Notes: generated from the sequence alone by a model not told the origin. Positions 11,410 through 23,276 are shown, counted from the first letter of the stretch. The stretch is DNA of 64,000 nucleotides from Metellina segmentata (GCA_947359465.1 OX375883.1:91072911-91136910); one strand, 5' to 3'. Program-made: numbers and translations.

Positions 11410-12340
11410 GCATCGGCATTCCTGTAATAATATTAGTGGGAAAGGGATGGGAGAAAGAAAAATTCTTTATCATGAAACATTTTACTAAAAGTGTATAAGT
11501 AAAAAAGTACTAAAAGTGTATGTGCTAAAAATCACGAAAATCAACCAGAATATGAACATTTTTTTTTTGTTTATTCGAAATAATTTCCAATTTGTTATTT
11601 TTCGAGCGATGCCAAGATCTTGAAAATATTCTAAATAGTTTTTTAGTTACAAGGGTTTCTGTTAAGTACTGTCACTATGAAAAGCCAGGTTTCCAAAGCT
11701 TTAAACTCGATTTCTGAAGAACTGCGTTTTTGCAAATATAATGCTTTGTTTGAAACGTGATTACTCTACCATGAATTCACCTATTGTAATTACGTTTGCA
11801 TCATTATGATCTACGAAACATAGTGGATGTTTTGGATTTCAATCAGGTCAAGAAATGGATTTTAAAGTGATTTTTAAATGTTGAAATTCTTGAAACAATG
11901 TCGATTTTTTTTTTACGCTTCCTTGATTAAGAAATTGTAAAAAGTAAACTATTTCTTGTAACAACATGGTGGAAGTTCAAAACACGAGGAATAATATTAG
12001 AAATAATTTCCAACAGGAATCGTCTTTCTAAACAAATTAGAATTTGAGATATCGTGTTTCAAAAAACATGCTAATTTGCTAATTATACTTCATTAGATAA
12101 TTACTTTTTTAATTTAATTTTTTTCTCTGAAATGATTATAAGAATATACCAATTATATGCGGTAAACAAAACTGGAATTTAAATCCAAAATTTAAAAAAA
12201 TTCTTCTAGTGTATAGGTACACCTTAATATAAACTGACATTCGGCAGTATGATAAAAGCAATTGTCTACAGTGAAATTAATTGATACCTCTGTTAACAAC
12301 AAGCTCATGAAACGACCCCTTTCTTTTCAAATAGGTTCGT
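11410..12340. other. AT-rich sequence without recognised features
   Basis: Low-complexity T and A runs, no long ORF, and no end or repeat that I can pair. Confidence 0.4.
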
Positions 12341-12344
12341 AGTA

Positions 12345-12565
12345 GGTAGGTAGATAAATTAACTTCGCACTGAAGCAACACAACGTGCTATTGGCGACTG
12401 CCAGGGGTCAATCCCGAAGAAGAGAAAGATCCATGGACAACGCCTTTTAATTTTAAACCACGTCAGATGGCAATGGCAAAAACTGAGCCGTAACCCCACT
12501 CTCCAAATTACAACACAAGCCAACGCGAAGACATTTAACAAAAGTACACTAGCCACCATGCACAC
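12345..12565 (-). mobile_element. SINE family A, degenerate copy
   Basis: On + it runs from AACTTCGCACTGAAGCAACAC to CCACCATGCACAC, which is the reverse complement of the SINE body. The next SINE has inserted at its far end. Confidence 0.82.
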
Positions 12566-12848
12566 GCCGACCAACCGGTATAGTTGTTAAGGTGTTAGCC
12601 TCTAGATCGGAAGGTTAATGGTTCGAATCCGCACCTTAAATCTGTCGTGATCGAAAGTCCTCACGTTGGGTTGGTGTTGAAGTTTGGAGAGTGGGGTGAC
12701 AACTCAGGTGTTGCTTCGTCATCTGACAGTGGTTCAAAATTACGAGGTATTGTCCCCCGATCTTTCCTGTAAGGTACTGATCCCGGACCGTCGTCAATAA
12801 CCCGTTGTGTTGCTCTAGTACACCGTTAACTAAAATTACCATTACCAT
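12566..12848 (+). mobile_element. SINE family A inserted into an older SINE
   Basis: It has a complete tRNA-like head, a B-box-like GGTTCGAATCC near 12620 and a body shortened just after the head. The tail is ATTACCATTACC. Flanking CATGCACA words (12557-12564 and 12849-12856) form a short target-site duplication. Confidence 0.9.
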
Positions 12849-12856
12849 CATGCACA

Positions 12857-13405
12857 TAACTGTTTTTGATTGGAACGCGTTTATAACATACAACCCTTCT
12901 GTTACGAATCCAATACTCTTCCTATTTGTATCATGCAACATTTCATGGAACTTAAACAGACACTATTCAGTAAAATACATGCAATTGGATAGAATAAAAT
13001 ATTTGATTGAGTCCACTGTTAAGCAACAAGTCCATGAAAGATCGCTTTGTTTTGAAAGAGGTAACTAGGTATTTAACTTCGCATTAGAGCTCTTAAGACC
13101 GATTTGTTGTGGCCCACACAGGCTTGTAAAAATGTTGCAATAATCTAAACCATGTGTATCACAACATAATTGTATCACCCTCTGTTAGTTAATGTTTTGT
13201 ACCATAGATGAAATAATAAATAATTTGTCCTATGGATTTCTTTGTAACATCAATTGCGTCTTTGAAAATAGCAGCCAATTTAGGATTACACGTGTCATTC
13301 AATACCTCAGAAACGTACCAGTATATTATCTTTTCCATTCCGGGCAAACTGACAGCCTAATAAAAACGAACTACCAGTCGATTCATTTTACAAACCTAGG
13401 AGTAA
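12857..13405. other. Sequence without recognised features
   Basis: Short ORFs only, with no family resemblance. A SINE-tail-like scrap lies near 13060-13095. Confidence 0.35.
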
Positions 13406-13715
13406 TAATTGATAATTGGTAATTATTAGTTAACTTCGTACTAGAGCAACACAACGGGCTATTGACGACAGATCCGAGGACAACACCTCGTAATTTTGAT
13501 TCGCGGTCAGATGACGAAGCAACACCTGAACTGGCACCCCACTCTCCAAACATCCACACCAACCCAACGTGAGGACTTTCGGCCACTACAGATTTAAGGT
13601 GTACCAGCCGCCTCTACACCATACGTTTACAAACATCCATGCCCGGACCCGGATTCGAACCAGGAACCTTCTGATCTAGAGGCTAACACCTTAACCACTA
13701 TACCGGTTGGTCGAC
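13406..13715 (-). mobile_element. SINE family A, nearly full length
   Basis: On + it starts with the reversed tail (AATTGGTAATTATTAGTTAAC) and ends CCACTATACCGGTTGGTCGAC, the reversed tRNA-like head, with GGATTCGAACC as the reversed B box. A short internal deletion removes part of the tail-proximal body near 13472. Confidence 0.92.
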
Positions 13716-13733
13716 TTATATGACTTTAAAGTA

Positions 13734-14684
13734 CAGGGTGGTCATAAAAAAACTTGGCCGACATATGGACCTCTAGTGGCCGTTCCGTTCAACCGATCGA
13801 GATGAGATTTCAGATATAGTTATTCAGAGGTATGAGCTCGGGATTCTGTGAACGACAACAAAGTGGCACTCACGGTTACGGTTATACGTAGAGAAACTCG
13901 AAATTTTCAAATGGCAACACCCACTTTTTTCTGTCTCAAAATGCTCAGCGCATGCGAAAACCCTAAATAGCGTTGGAACGGTACGTGTATCACAAAAAAA
14001 CGGAAGCGTTATGCACTCACAAAAAACAGCTCTGCGAACGTGCAACAAAACCACGATTGGGGCACACGAAAGAAATTTGCATATGTTGGAGGCAAGACAC
14101 CAACCACAGAACGCCTTTCGCCAAATATTCAGCCAGCTCTTCAGTCGGGAGCTCGTATATGCCAACAAAATGACTCTGTCAGCGAAAGTTAATGGAAAAT
14201 TGGTAAAATTCTATTATTAAAATGGGATGAATGCCGTGGAAGGGACCTTGCGTGTTTACCGTCGAAACCATCGCCACATACGAGGCCCATGTTTCTGGCG
14301 AAAAGCGTTCTGTGTTTGGTGTCTTGCCTCTGTTATATGCAAATTTTCTCCGTGCGCCCAGAACGTGGTTTTGTTGGCCGTTCGCAGAACTGTTTTTTGT
14401 GCGTGCATAACGCGTCCGTGTTTTGTGATACACGTACCGTTTCAACGCTCTTTAGGGTTTTCGCATGCGCTGAGCATTTTGAGACTGGAAAAAGTGGGCG
14501 TTGCCATTCGAAAATTTCGAGTTTCTCTACCTATAACTGTAACTGTGAGTGCCACTTTGTTGTCGTTCACAGAATCCTGAGCTCATACCTCTGAATAACT
14601 ATATCTGAAATATCATCTCGATCGGTTGAACGGAACGGCCGCTAGAGGTCCATATATCGGCCAAGTTTTTTTATGACCACCCTG
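13734..14684. mobile_element. 951-bp foldback DNA element with ~450-bp arms
   Basis: The left end CAGGGTGGTCATAAAAAAAC and the right end (reverse complement) are identical. The arms stay roughly 95% alike by eye for about 400 bp to a centre near 14.21 kb. It is flanked by TA on both sides (13732-13733 and 14685-14686; GTAC including the next base). The ORFs on opposite strands in the two arms encode the same peptide, as expected of an inverted repeat. No transposase is present. The TA target and CAGGG terminus suggest mobilisation by a mariner-like transposase (inference). Confidence 0.92.
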
Positions 14685-14689
14685 TACAT

Positions 14690-15210
14690 TAAATACTATA
14701 GGTAGGTAGGTAAGTATGCTCTACACGCAACTCGTTTTTAATAATAGCTCCTCATTTCGCCTGGTGGGTGGAAATAGGAACAGGGATAGGCAAGATTTGG
14801 AACCCACTCTTGACAAATCTCTTGGGAATCTTTTTGAATTTTTACTAGTCAACTTAAACTTACTTAAGCAAAGAATGTATAGGATCTCTGGAAACCAAAG
14901 GAGAATAGTTCCAAGTGATATTCAATTAGTATCCAGCTTGATTTCCCAACCCAGGAGGCTGAGATACAGTGAAATAGTTAGGGTAGGCGATATTTGAAAC
15001 ACCTACCCTAAACACTTCAAAAGTGGTTTTGCTTTTATCCTAATTTAGTGAATACCTTTTTTGATCACTGATTTTAACTCCACAACATAGTTAGAACTCC
15101 AAAGATATTTTGTTCCACTGAAAATAAAAGTCAATACAAGTTTCCAAACTACATGGATGCTTCAATATTACCTTATCTAAAAGGGGTTCTTTTGCTTCAA
15201 ATGTGTATCC
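14690..15210. other. Sequence with one unassigned 93-residue ORF
   Basis: The ORF at 14716-14997 (+) has no family signature that I recognise and could be chance. The rest has no recognised feature. Confidence 0.3.
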
Positions 15211-15355
15211 TTAACCCTCCAAGTTGTTCAACGAGAATTCAAGACCAGGCAAATTTTGCTAATGACGAGATATCTCGTCGTTAAGAAATTACCGATTTTT
15301 TAAGATGACCAGATGAGGTCAGTTTTTTCAATGATTTGATCTCTCACTATAAGTT
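15211..15355. repeat. Palindrome-rich dispersed repeat, short copy with TTAACCCTCC end
   Basis: It begins TTAACCCTCCAAGTTGTTC and contains the 16-base palindrome-like GACGAGATATCTCGTC near 15265. It ends near a second TTAA (about 15353). This is the clearest bounded copy of the family. Confidence 0.7.
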
Positions 15356-15409
15356 AATTTTCTTATGTCACTGTAATTGATAAATAATTTATCAACGACT
15401 GTTAATTGT

Positions 15410-15790
15410 TAACGTCAATTGTGTGTCTTTAATAACAGTTTGTTGACGTTTCCACGTGCGCTGCCAATGCCTCAGAAACAGTCCGGAATACATCCAAGAT
15501 TGCTTCCACCTGTTCAATTCCAATCAGTCTAATTGAGTGACAGCCGAAAAGGAAGGAACCAACGGTCGGTGGATCTCATAAGCCGGGGTGTAACAGGGTG
15601 GTCGTAACCACGAACTGGTTCTTAAGCAGTGCAGTCCGAACGTGAGGAGAATGAACGCCTAATTGGTTGGGACGAGCACCAATGAACGATTACTGTTTCG
15701 GTCTGCTTTGTTCCATCAGACTGAAAAATGACAGTCGGTGGCAGATTCCCTTTGTCTGGGAAATAAACAAAGATGGACTCTGGAATTCCT
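15410..15790. promoter_or_regulatory. Candidate cis-regulatory block (unique, balanced composition)
   Basis: Words seen include TGTTTGTTGAC (forkhead-like), CACCTG, CCAATCAG, TCTAATTGAGTGACAG (homeodomain next to a TALE-like TGACAG), AATTGG and CACCAAT. There is no open frame. The block stands out from AT-rich flanks, but function is inferred from composition only. Confidence 0.35.
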
Positions 15791-15979
15791 GGTGAATTTT
15801 GATGAAAGTAAATATGTGGATGTAGTTTGCAACAATGTTTGAAAACCAGAGAAACCCAGTCATTTTTATTTTGTTAAATGTGGTTTCGTGTGCCCACGGA
15901 ATGAATGTTAAGATTCCGTAAAAGAGAATTGAACTAATAAAGTACGCGGTAGTTTCAATACTTAGGATGGCAATTTATT

Positions 15980-16683
15980 TTGTAGCGCTCACCTAAAAAT
16001 TACATTCGTTAGTGAGAATTAATGTTGTTTGTTTAATTCAACTTTAGGCCTACACTTTTTTTATTACATTAAATGTGGTTATATAGATTTAATGATTAAT
16101 TATTTTACGTTTCCGTGCGATAATTGATCTAACAAAGTTCCTGCTAATAACAAGAATTAGAACTAAGATTTGTTTTGTTACTCTCACCTAACAATTGGAT
16201 TATTTCGTGCGAATTATAATGTTGTTTGTTTAAATAATGTTGATATTTATTTTAACACCACTACATAATAAAAACTGATGAACTGACTCCGAAGACATTT
16301 TGTTATTCCTTTCTGGCATTGGTTTTATAAATTATATATAGCTTTTATTTAATATAAGTTTAGTTTAGTATCGCAATCGTGTTATGTGCTTAACCATCTC
16401 ATCCTTAAAACTAAATATATTAAAATATAGACGATGTTTGGCCAGAACTGGCCCTTACGCCAGAAAAAAACCACCACAATTCTGATCTCAAAATATGAGA
16501 ACCTCAAAATCACATTCTTATACGGTAGAAAGGGGGAGATCTCGAACTCCTCAAAGCCAAAAGGGTCATCTTTCGAGGGATGCTCAGGTTATTTTATTGA
16601 AGAGGGTTATTTCGTGGTTCTTATTCTTCAAATATTGCAGGCGTTGCTGTGGAATTAATTTCTGAAATTAAACGGGTGTGGTG
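15980..16683. other. AT-rich sequence with a degenerate ~196-bp duplication
   Basis: TCACCTAAAAATTACATTCG with AATGTTGTTTGTTTAA (near 15990-16035) recurs as TCACCTAACAATTGGATTAT with AATGTTGTTTGTTTAA (near 16185-16235). An ORF at 16434-16658 is unassigned and probably chance. Confidence 0.4.
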
Positions 16684-17022
16684 CCGACCAATCGATCGGG
16701 TGGTTAAGGTGTTAGTCTGTAGATCGGAAGGTTCCTGGATCGAATCCGAGACACTGCATAGATGTTTGTAAGCGTAGGGTGTAGAGGCGGTTGGTGCACC
16801 TTAAATCGGTCGTGTCCGAAAGTCCTCGCGTTGGGTTGGTGTGAAAGTTTGGAGAGTGGGGTTCCAGCTCTGGTTTTGTCTCGTCCTCTAACCGTGGTAA
16901 AAAATGATGTGGTGTTGTTCTCGGATCTTTCTCATAGCGGATTCATATCGGTCCGCCGCCAAAATCCCGTTGAGTTGCTCTAGTACGACATTAATTAAAA
17001 AATTACCAAAATTACCGTCACC
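16684..17022 (+). mobile_element. SINE family A, older full-length copy
   Basis: The head is GCCGACCAATCGATCGGGTGG and the B box is altered to GGATCGAATCC. The body and ATTACC tail are complete but carry many substitutions, so it is older than the copy at 17843. Confidence 0.88.
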
Positions 17023-17237
17023 ATTTCAACAGGCTTCTACGGCGCAAATGCCTTTTTGACTTTTCTGGGCAAACAACGTCAAGTAAGCGATTGGAAGGTA
17101 AGTAGTTAAATTTGCCTCGGTCTGACCAAAACACAGGTTTCCGGGTCAATCCCGGAGATTTCCGAGGACGTGCTTTTGATCCACGATCAGATGATGAGGT
17201 TAACACCAGTCAAGTAAACGCGAATGCACGCAACGAA

Positions 17238-17468
17238 ATCCTTACTTTCACTTTAAATCTGTCGTGGCCAAAAGTCCTCACGTTGGGTTGGCGTGGAAGT
17301 TTGGAAAGTGGGGTGCCAGCTCAGGTGTTGCTTCGTCATCTGACCGTGGTTCAAAATTACGAGGTGTTGTCCTCGGATCTTTCCCTTAATGGATTGATCC
17401 CGGACCGTCGTCAATAGCCCGTCGTGTTGCTCTAGTACGACGTTAACTAAAATTACCATTACCATTAC
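17238..17468 (+). mobile_element. SINE family A, 5'-truncated
   Basis: The copy begins within the body at about TTTAAATCTGTCGTGGCC and continues to a clean ATTACCATTACCATTACC tail. The tRNA-like head is absent. It abuts a Tc1 fragment. Confidence 0.9.
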
Positions 17469-17842
17469 CTTGTCCTGTTGCAGCCTCTGTCAAGCAGTGG
17501 TGTTGAGATATGGATGTCAAACGTCTTCTCTGACCTGCTCAGAGTCCCGACCTAAACCCCATAGAACCTTTGTGGGAGGAGTTAGAGCGTTGCTTACAAT
17601 AAGGGAACCACGTCCGAAATCTACAGCTGAGCTAGAGACATTCTTGCAGCAGGAATGTCTCTGTCTCATTCTGGCAGCAGGAATGTCAGCACAAATACCC
17701 GTAGCTGTGTATCAAAACTTCGTTGAAAGTATGCTCAGAAGGGTTGCTAGTGTAATCGCAAGACGTGGGGGACCATACTCCTATTAAAGCATGTATTATT
17801 TCACTTATACCATCACATCTTGATCTCCGGTCCATTATATTT
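17469..17842 (+). pseudogene. Tc1-like transposase, 3' fragment
   Basis: The translation keeps the C-terminal catalytic block in changing frames: SVKQW, then PDLNPIEPLWEELE-like residues (in this family the last acidic residue of the DDE triad lies here), then a tail with AVYQNFVESMLRRVASVI. The right end reaches the Tc1 terminal word CCGGTCCATTAT, where a SINE has inserted. The N-terminal DNA-binding region is absent. Confidence 0.85.
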
Positions 17843-18171
17843 GCCGACCAAACGGTATAGTGGTTAAGGTGTTAGCCTCTAGATCGGAAGGTTCCTGGTT
17901 CGAATCCGGGTCCGGGCATGGATGTTTGTAAGCGTATGGTGTAGAGGCGGCTGGTGCACCTTAAATCTGTCGTGGCCGAAAGTCCTCACGTTGGGTTGGC
18001 GTGGAAGTTTGGAGAGTGGGGTGCCAGCTCAGGTGTTGCTTCGTCATCCGACCGTGGTTCAAAATTACGAGGTGTTGTCCTCGGATCTTTCCCTTAAGGG
18101 ACTGATCCCGGACCGTCGTCAATAGCCCGTTGTGTTGCTCTGGTACGACGTTAACTAAAAATTACCAATTA
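17843..18171 (+). mobile_element. SINE family A, young full-length copy with 12-bp TSD
   Basis: A perfect duplication CCGGTCCATTAT flanks it (17827-17838 and 18172-18183), placing the insertion in the terminal sequence of a Tc1 element. It has an intact A-box-like and B-box sequence and a short AATTACCAATTACC tail. A further headless SINE fragment follows at about 18188-18300. Confidence 0.94.
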
Positions 18172-18309
18172 CCGGTCCATTATTGTAACCATGGTTCAAA
18201 ATTACGTGGTGAAGTTCCTTGATCTTTCCCGAAGGGGATTTACCCCGGACCGTCGCCAATAACCCATTGTGTTGCTCTAGTAGGGCGTTAATTAAAGACA
18301 TTAGAATTA

Positions 18310-19097
18310 CAATAAACAGTTGTGGCTTCTAAACTATTCGTAACCCTAGAGTTGAATACTGTTTTTCCGTGGTTCAATCTTTAACTTGCTGATCTGTAGT
18401 AGAATGAAATTCCTAAACGAAACAGGGCGTTTCTCTAAATGATTTCGAACCCAAGACCTCGACACCAGTTCGTCACAACAGGATGTGACACCATAGAATC
18501 GTTCCTCCTGGCAGAAACCTAGCAATGGGTTTTTCTAAAAAAAAAAAACATTGACCCACTTTCCAAGCACTGGATTTACTTCACCCCAATCCCGCATCCC
18601 CCTAACATAAACAAAAACTCGCCACATTTCGCTCTCTTCGAACAACTCAAGAGTCCCGAGTGAAAAAAAAAACTGACACCATCTTCCTCTCATCCACCAC
18701 AGAAACATGAGTGGACGGGACATGAAGATCTTTGCAAAAGCCGAGTTGAAATGGATGATGTCATTGCCTCTGTGGGACACATGGGAACGAAAAAAGCACC
18801 TTTGACTGTGATGTTGCAATTTCTAATGTTGGGTGGGGGAAAACTTATGACTCTTGTTTTTCCAGCACCGTAAATTCTGGGGAGAATGGCAAAAAATGGA
18901 ACGGATATGTCTCTTGTTTTTGGATTATTGCCTTTCTGACTATTAGCACATTTGAGCCATCTGTCGGTGCGTATTTGAAATGGGTTTTTTAGTCACCGTC
19001 ACGGGTGATCTGCAAACCGCGACACATCTGGAGGTGTTTTTTTAATGGGTTTCAATGAGTTAAGGACACAGATGTGGGGTTCCTGTTGCTTGCTACT
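18310..19097. other. Sequence without recognised features
   Basis: Homopolymer runs near 18535 and 18665 break it up. A minus-strand ORF (18535-18819) is unassigned. The stretch 18700-19050 is fairly balanced but shows no coding signal. Confidence 0.35.
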
Positions 19098-20180
19098 GAG
19101 CAATGTTTGTGGGTGGCAAAAAATTAAGGATTTCATTCCGTTCTTTCCATTACGTTAAAGGGAAAATTAATGAATCCAAGATTATATCTTAGAATCCTTA
19201 TCATAATACTCCTTATGGAATCCTTATCATAACACATCCTTATCATAACACATCCTTATCATAACACATTCTTATAATAACACATTGTAATTTTATTTAT
19301 TTTTTAATGATGTCCCATTGTATTTATCGGTAAAAACCCTTTTTTTTTTTAATAATCTTGTTTCGACCTATTGCTCCGTTTCCGACTTTGATGGGTGAAA
19401 CGTCGAACATTTTTTTATTACTGGTTTTAACTAATTCAAACAGTCTTAACTAACCACCATCAGTTTTTCCTCAGTCAATAAAACTGTTAAAATAAAAGTA
19501 CTATTTTTTTAATTGGTTGATTGAAGTTTCTACGAGATTTTTATCAAATTGCTTTCAAGTTACTTTTTTTTGAGTAATGTTTGTGGGTGGCAAAAATAAG
19601 AATTTCATCTCTTTTTTTCCAAGCGTTAAGAAGGAAATTAACGAATCCAAAATCAAACATATTGAAACTTTATTTTTTTTTATTATGTCCAATTTTAATT
19701 ATAAGTAAAAACTCTTTTATTAATTAATCTGGTTTTAACCATTGCTTTATTTGGGACTCCAATAGGTTAAATGTCGAACAATTTTTTTTATTACTGGTTT
19801 TAACTAATTTGAACTAAACACCATCAGTTTTTCTACGTCATTAAAAACTGCTAAAATAAAAATACTATCCACTAATTGGTTGATTGTTGTTTCTATGCCA
19901 TTTTTATCAAATTGCTTTTGTGTTGCTTTTTATTGAGTAACGTTTGTGGGTGGCAAAAGTAAGAATTTTATCTCTTTTTCCCAATCGTTAAAAAAGAAAT
20001 TAACAAATATAAAATCAAACATGTCGTAACTTTATGTTTATAATTATGTCCAATTGTAATTATCAGTTAAAACCTTTTTTTTTTATTAATCTGGTTTTGA
20101 CCATTGCTTTATTTGCGACTCCATTGGGTGAAACGTCGAACAATTTTTTTTATTACTGGTTTTAACTAATTTGGATTAAA
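19098..20180. repeat. ~363-bp tandem repeat, three units
   Basis: Units start GAGTAATGTTTGTGGGTGGC-like at 19098, 19572 and 19935. Unit 1 is longer because it holds a 17-bp minisatellite (CATAACACATCCTTAT, about 19206-19290). Unit 3 stops at about 20178, where the ATCGAT-rich hAT relic begins. Confidence 0.88.
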
Positions 20181-20922
20181 CAGAAAATGTTTTATAAAAA
20201 AAACATCGATGTATTTACCATTTTGTTGGAGCCGATGTTAGTTTTACATCGATGTTTTACATTGTCAATGTTTTTACGTTGTCGATGTTTTATTTCAGAA
20301 TAAAAAAAAGTACCATAGTAAAAATTTAAAAAAAATGATCTTGCAACTAAGTATTTGTCAGTAATGACGACATCCGTCCCATCAGAAATAGTTTTTACCT
20401 TAACTGGTGGGATAGTTAGCGAAAAAAAAGTCGGCTTAAGGGGGAGAAAATTAACAAACCTTTTTTTTTTTTTTTTTTTTTTTACAAACTGTAAATAAAA
20501 AAATATTGGAGCATATATAATAATTATAGACCCCAATATTTTTTATTTACTATAAATAAAAAATAAATCTGTTATGCTCCCCCATAAGTTTATAAATAAT
20601 TAATAATAACTAACAATAATTATGGTTATGCACCTACCTAATTATACTTATAGTTAGTAGTACCATTTGTTAATTGACAGTTATAAGAATCTTAGTTATA
20701 AATTAACAAACACAGCAAATGACAAATTAAATCTTCCCCCCCCCGGGAGCGAACATTAATGTTTGATGTTACTAAACCAGTTTTAAGAAATAGGGGGAAA
20801 GTTTAATTACGCTGATGTTTAAAAACATGGTTTTTCGGCGATGTTTTATCAACATCGATGTTTAAATTTTGAATATTGATGTTACAAAACATCGATGTTT
20901 TGTTGTCGATGTCGCATCCCTA
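20180..20922. mobile_element. ATCGAT-rich non-autonomous hAT relic, right end intact
   Basis: It has many subterminal ACATCGATGTTTT words and a clean right terminus, ATGTCGCATCCCTA, at 20922. This is the same terminus as the element at 38844-39538. Its left terminus is not recognisable. A poly-T run lies near 20460. The internal minus-strand ORF (20192-20536) is lysine- and phenylalanine-rich and not convincing. Confidence 0.72.
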
Positions 20923-21258
20923 GTCACCAACACCAAAATTAAACAGCTATGCCGATAGCCTGTACTTACGAATTCAATAATCCAAAGCAAGCAACAACAG
21001 CATTTAGAGATAGATTAATAACAGGAATCTCATAAAGTGCCACCCGACACTCGCCCCTGGATAATTTTCATCACTGACTTAGGAAAACCATCTTGAGTTT
21101 CGAAAGTGTGGTTAATCTCGCCGTTTGGAAAGTCCCTAGTATTATAGGTATCTGAAGGACAAAAGCACCCTCCGCAAGAGCCTCGGCACTTTCATTGCCG
21201 AAAATACTGCTGTGTACGCAAATATGTATAATCAAAAATAGGGTCATCAACCAAAGTA

Positions 21259-22184
21259 TGTGTCATCCGGAAAGTTTACTCGTTTTTCAAGATAAATACC
21301 AACGAAGCAAAACAAAAACATAAGAAAATTTTATTGAATCACATAAGTCCCGTTTTGGTTTTCTGATTTTTTGCTATCTATCTGGCAGCTGGAAAATTCC
21401 GTTTAAAAAAACTATTAATTGTAAAGAAGTTATCGAGGTGCTGTTTGAGTCACCAAAGAATTGAACTCCAAGCCGTTCAAAGAATTTTGAAGTGACCTGA
21501 AGAGATGAAAATTCGAGGGGCAAGGTCTGGTGAATATGGGGGTGACACAAAACTTCCCAGCCATACTCAATAGGTCTTTGTCTGACATTCAGCGAAATGT
21601 GGGGCCGAAAAAAGGATTGTCATGCTGGAAGACAACACCTTGACGATTGGTCAGTTCTGGCCGTTTTGCTTTAATTTCTGCTATTAATACTGCGATTCGA
21701 AATCAGTATTTTTGAGAATTTATTGTCTGATTTTGTGGCAACAATTCATAATAAACAATTCCTCTGCAGTCCCACCTTACAGAAAGGCTTTCTTTTTTGG
21801 GTGCAGTCCCCCTCTTGATGTTACTTGTGGAGGTTCATTTGACTTTCACGCTTAAATTTAACAAACCACCTTCGAACTGTAGCCTCAGAAACAGCATTAT
21901 GTTCATATACAGTACACATTTTACAAGCAGTCTAACAGCATGTTTTCCTTTCTTAAAATAAAAGAGCATAATATAACGAAAATGAACTTTCTGGTTCTCC
22001 ATTCTTAGCACTGCAGTGAACCCAAATTTATGCCACAACACATACTATAATAATGCAGTGTAAGCAGAAAACACCGAATTTAAACATCTGCTTCAATCAA
22101 GGTCATTCCTTATCAGTGATAGCAAAATAATAATAACAAAGCTAGCTCCGATTTGAAAACGCGCAGAACTTTCCGGATGACCAA
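21259..22184 (-). mobile_element. mariner element, internally deleted, both TIRs present
   Basis: Both ends carry GGTCATCCGGAAAGTT-like inverted repeats flanked by TA (21257-21258 and 22185-22186). The minus-strand frames read MENQKVHFRYIMLFYF near 22000, then jump to LLPQNQTINSQKY-like and FQHDNPFF-like pieces. Frame shifts and missing central sequence make it inactive. At 926 bp it is shorter than the ~1.3 kb of typical mariners. Confidence 0.9.
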
Positions 22185-22254
22185 TATAATCAAGTTAAGC
22201 CGGTACGAAGTACAGGAGTCTGAAATCTAGACTTCAAGAACTATGACTTTACAA

Positions 22255-22535
22255 CCGTGGTTTCAACAAGATATCTCTAGTCCATCAATATCTGATCAAT
22301 TTTGCTTGTGGCAAGACATCTCGTCATCAAGATATTTCCAATTTTCGATGATGACGAGATCAAGATGTGGTCACTTTGTTTCAAATGACGAGGTATCTTA
22401 TCAAGAAATAACCGATTGATGGAACGAGATCCAGGTCTTGTCAGGTTTCTTCTCAAGACGAGATATCTCGTCATCAAGGTATTGCCGATTTTTTGATGAT
22501 GACTAGATCAAGATCTTGTAGAGTCAAGACTACAT
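22255..22535. repeat. Palindrome-rich dispersed repeat, third block
   Basis: GACGAGATATCTCGTCATC, GATGATGACGAGATCAAGAT and GACGAGGTATCT recur, with the same words as at 5.8 and 57.9 kb. Confidence 0.72.
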
Positions 22536-22539
22536 CAAT

Positions 22540-22944
22540 ATCTCAAAACCTGGAAAGTAAAAAAAAACATACGGTGACGTCAGATGCATGATTCTTCGGA
22601 ATGGCATCCACATTGACCACCAATGGCAACTGATCTTTGTGTTCTGACGTTCTGATCGGAGCTTCAAAAGTTCTTGTGAGCAACGAATTTATGCAAAAAT
22701 TAAGAACAAAAAGAAGGAGCATTCGTTTGGAGTTTTAGATTCATTCTAGCTTTCTGCCTCGCATGCTTCGGACGCCTGTGGAATTACATTAAATTCTTCT
22801 TGATGTAAATAAGCTAATTTCTGGAGTTGTAAATATCTTATAGCAAAGCAAGTTTTATCCATTCTGATATTATGTCTACATGATATCATTAATTACGCAA
22901 AACTGGCGTTTGGTACTAACAAACAGCCGGAATATGTTCAGATT
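22540..22944. other. Unique sequence without a gene
   Basis: It contains TGACGTCA (about 22574) and mixed words, but no coding frame. Nothing further can be supported. Confidence 0.3.
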
Positions 22945-23095
22945 TCTAAAATGACGAGACATCTCGTCATCAAGGTAATGCCGATTTTTTTTATGATGAC
23001 TAGATCAATATCTCTTTGGTTTTCTAAAATGACGAGATATCTCGTCCAACAAGATCTGATCCGTTTTGCAAATGACGAGATACCTAGTCGAGACA
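22945..23095. repeat. Palindrome-rich dispersed repeat, fourth block
   Basis: It ends GACAACCACCTGGAGAGTTAA, the reverse complement of the TTAACxCTCCAGGTGGTTGTC terminus, and holds GACGAGATATCTCGTC near 23033. Confidence 0.72.
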
Positions 23096-23228
23096 ACCAC
23101 CTGGAGAGTTAAGAAAACGAAGAGCGCCTGTTCGACGATACACGCCATAAGCACAGTCCCAGATATCAATCCGTTCCTACTAATTTAAATGTTCCCGGTT
23201 TTCGTTTGTCCTGTCTTCTTTTTTCCAG

Positions 23229-23276
23229 AGACGTGGGCGAAGCATCCTTGGCGGCCTTCCCGATTAGAGTGGTCGT
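23229..23276 (+). CDS. Candidate 48-nt internal coding exon of an unidentified gene
   Basis: A perfect branch-point word TACTAAT (about 23177) is followed by a long pyrimidine tract ending CTTCTTTTTTCCAG (23228). Next comes a 48-nt G+C-richer segment and then the donor GTAAGT at 23277. One frame is open throughout and reads DVGEASLAAFPIRVV, preceded by one base and followed by two, so the exon is phase 2-2 and symmetric: its inclusion or skipping would keep frame. The other phases are interrupted or less plausible (frame 0 has a TAG). I do not recognise the protein. No neighbouring exon was found in the window, so the gene would have long introns. This is inference from splice signals; a chance arrangement is possible. 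Confidence 0.5.

Noticed and set aside
13824..14594. Opposite-strand ORFs with the same peptide (ISSFSTYN motif)
   Set aside because: They are mirror copies in the two arms of the foldback element.
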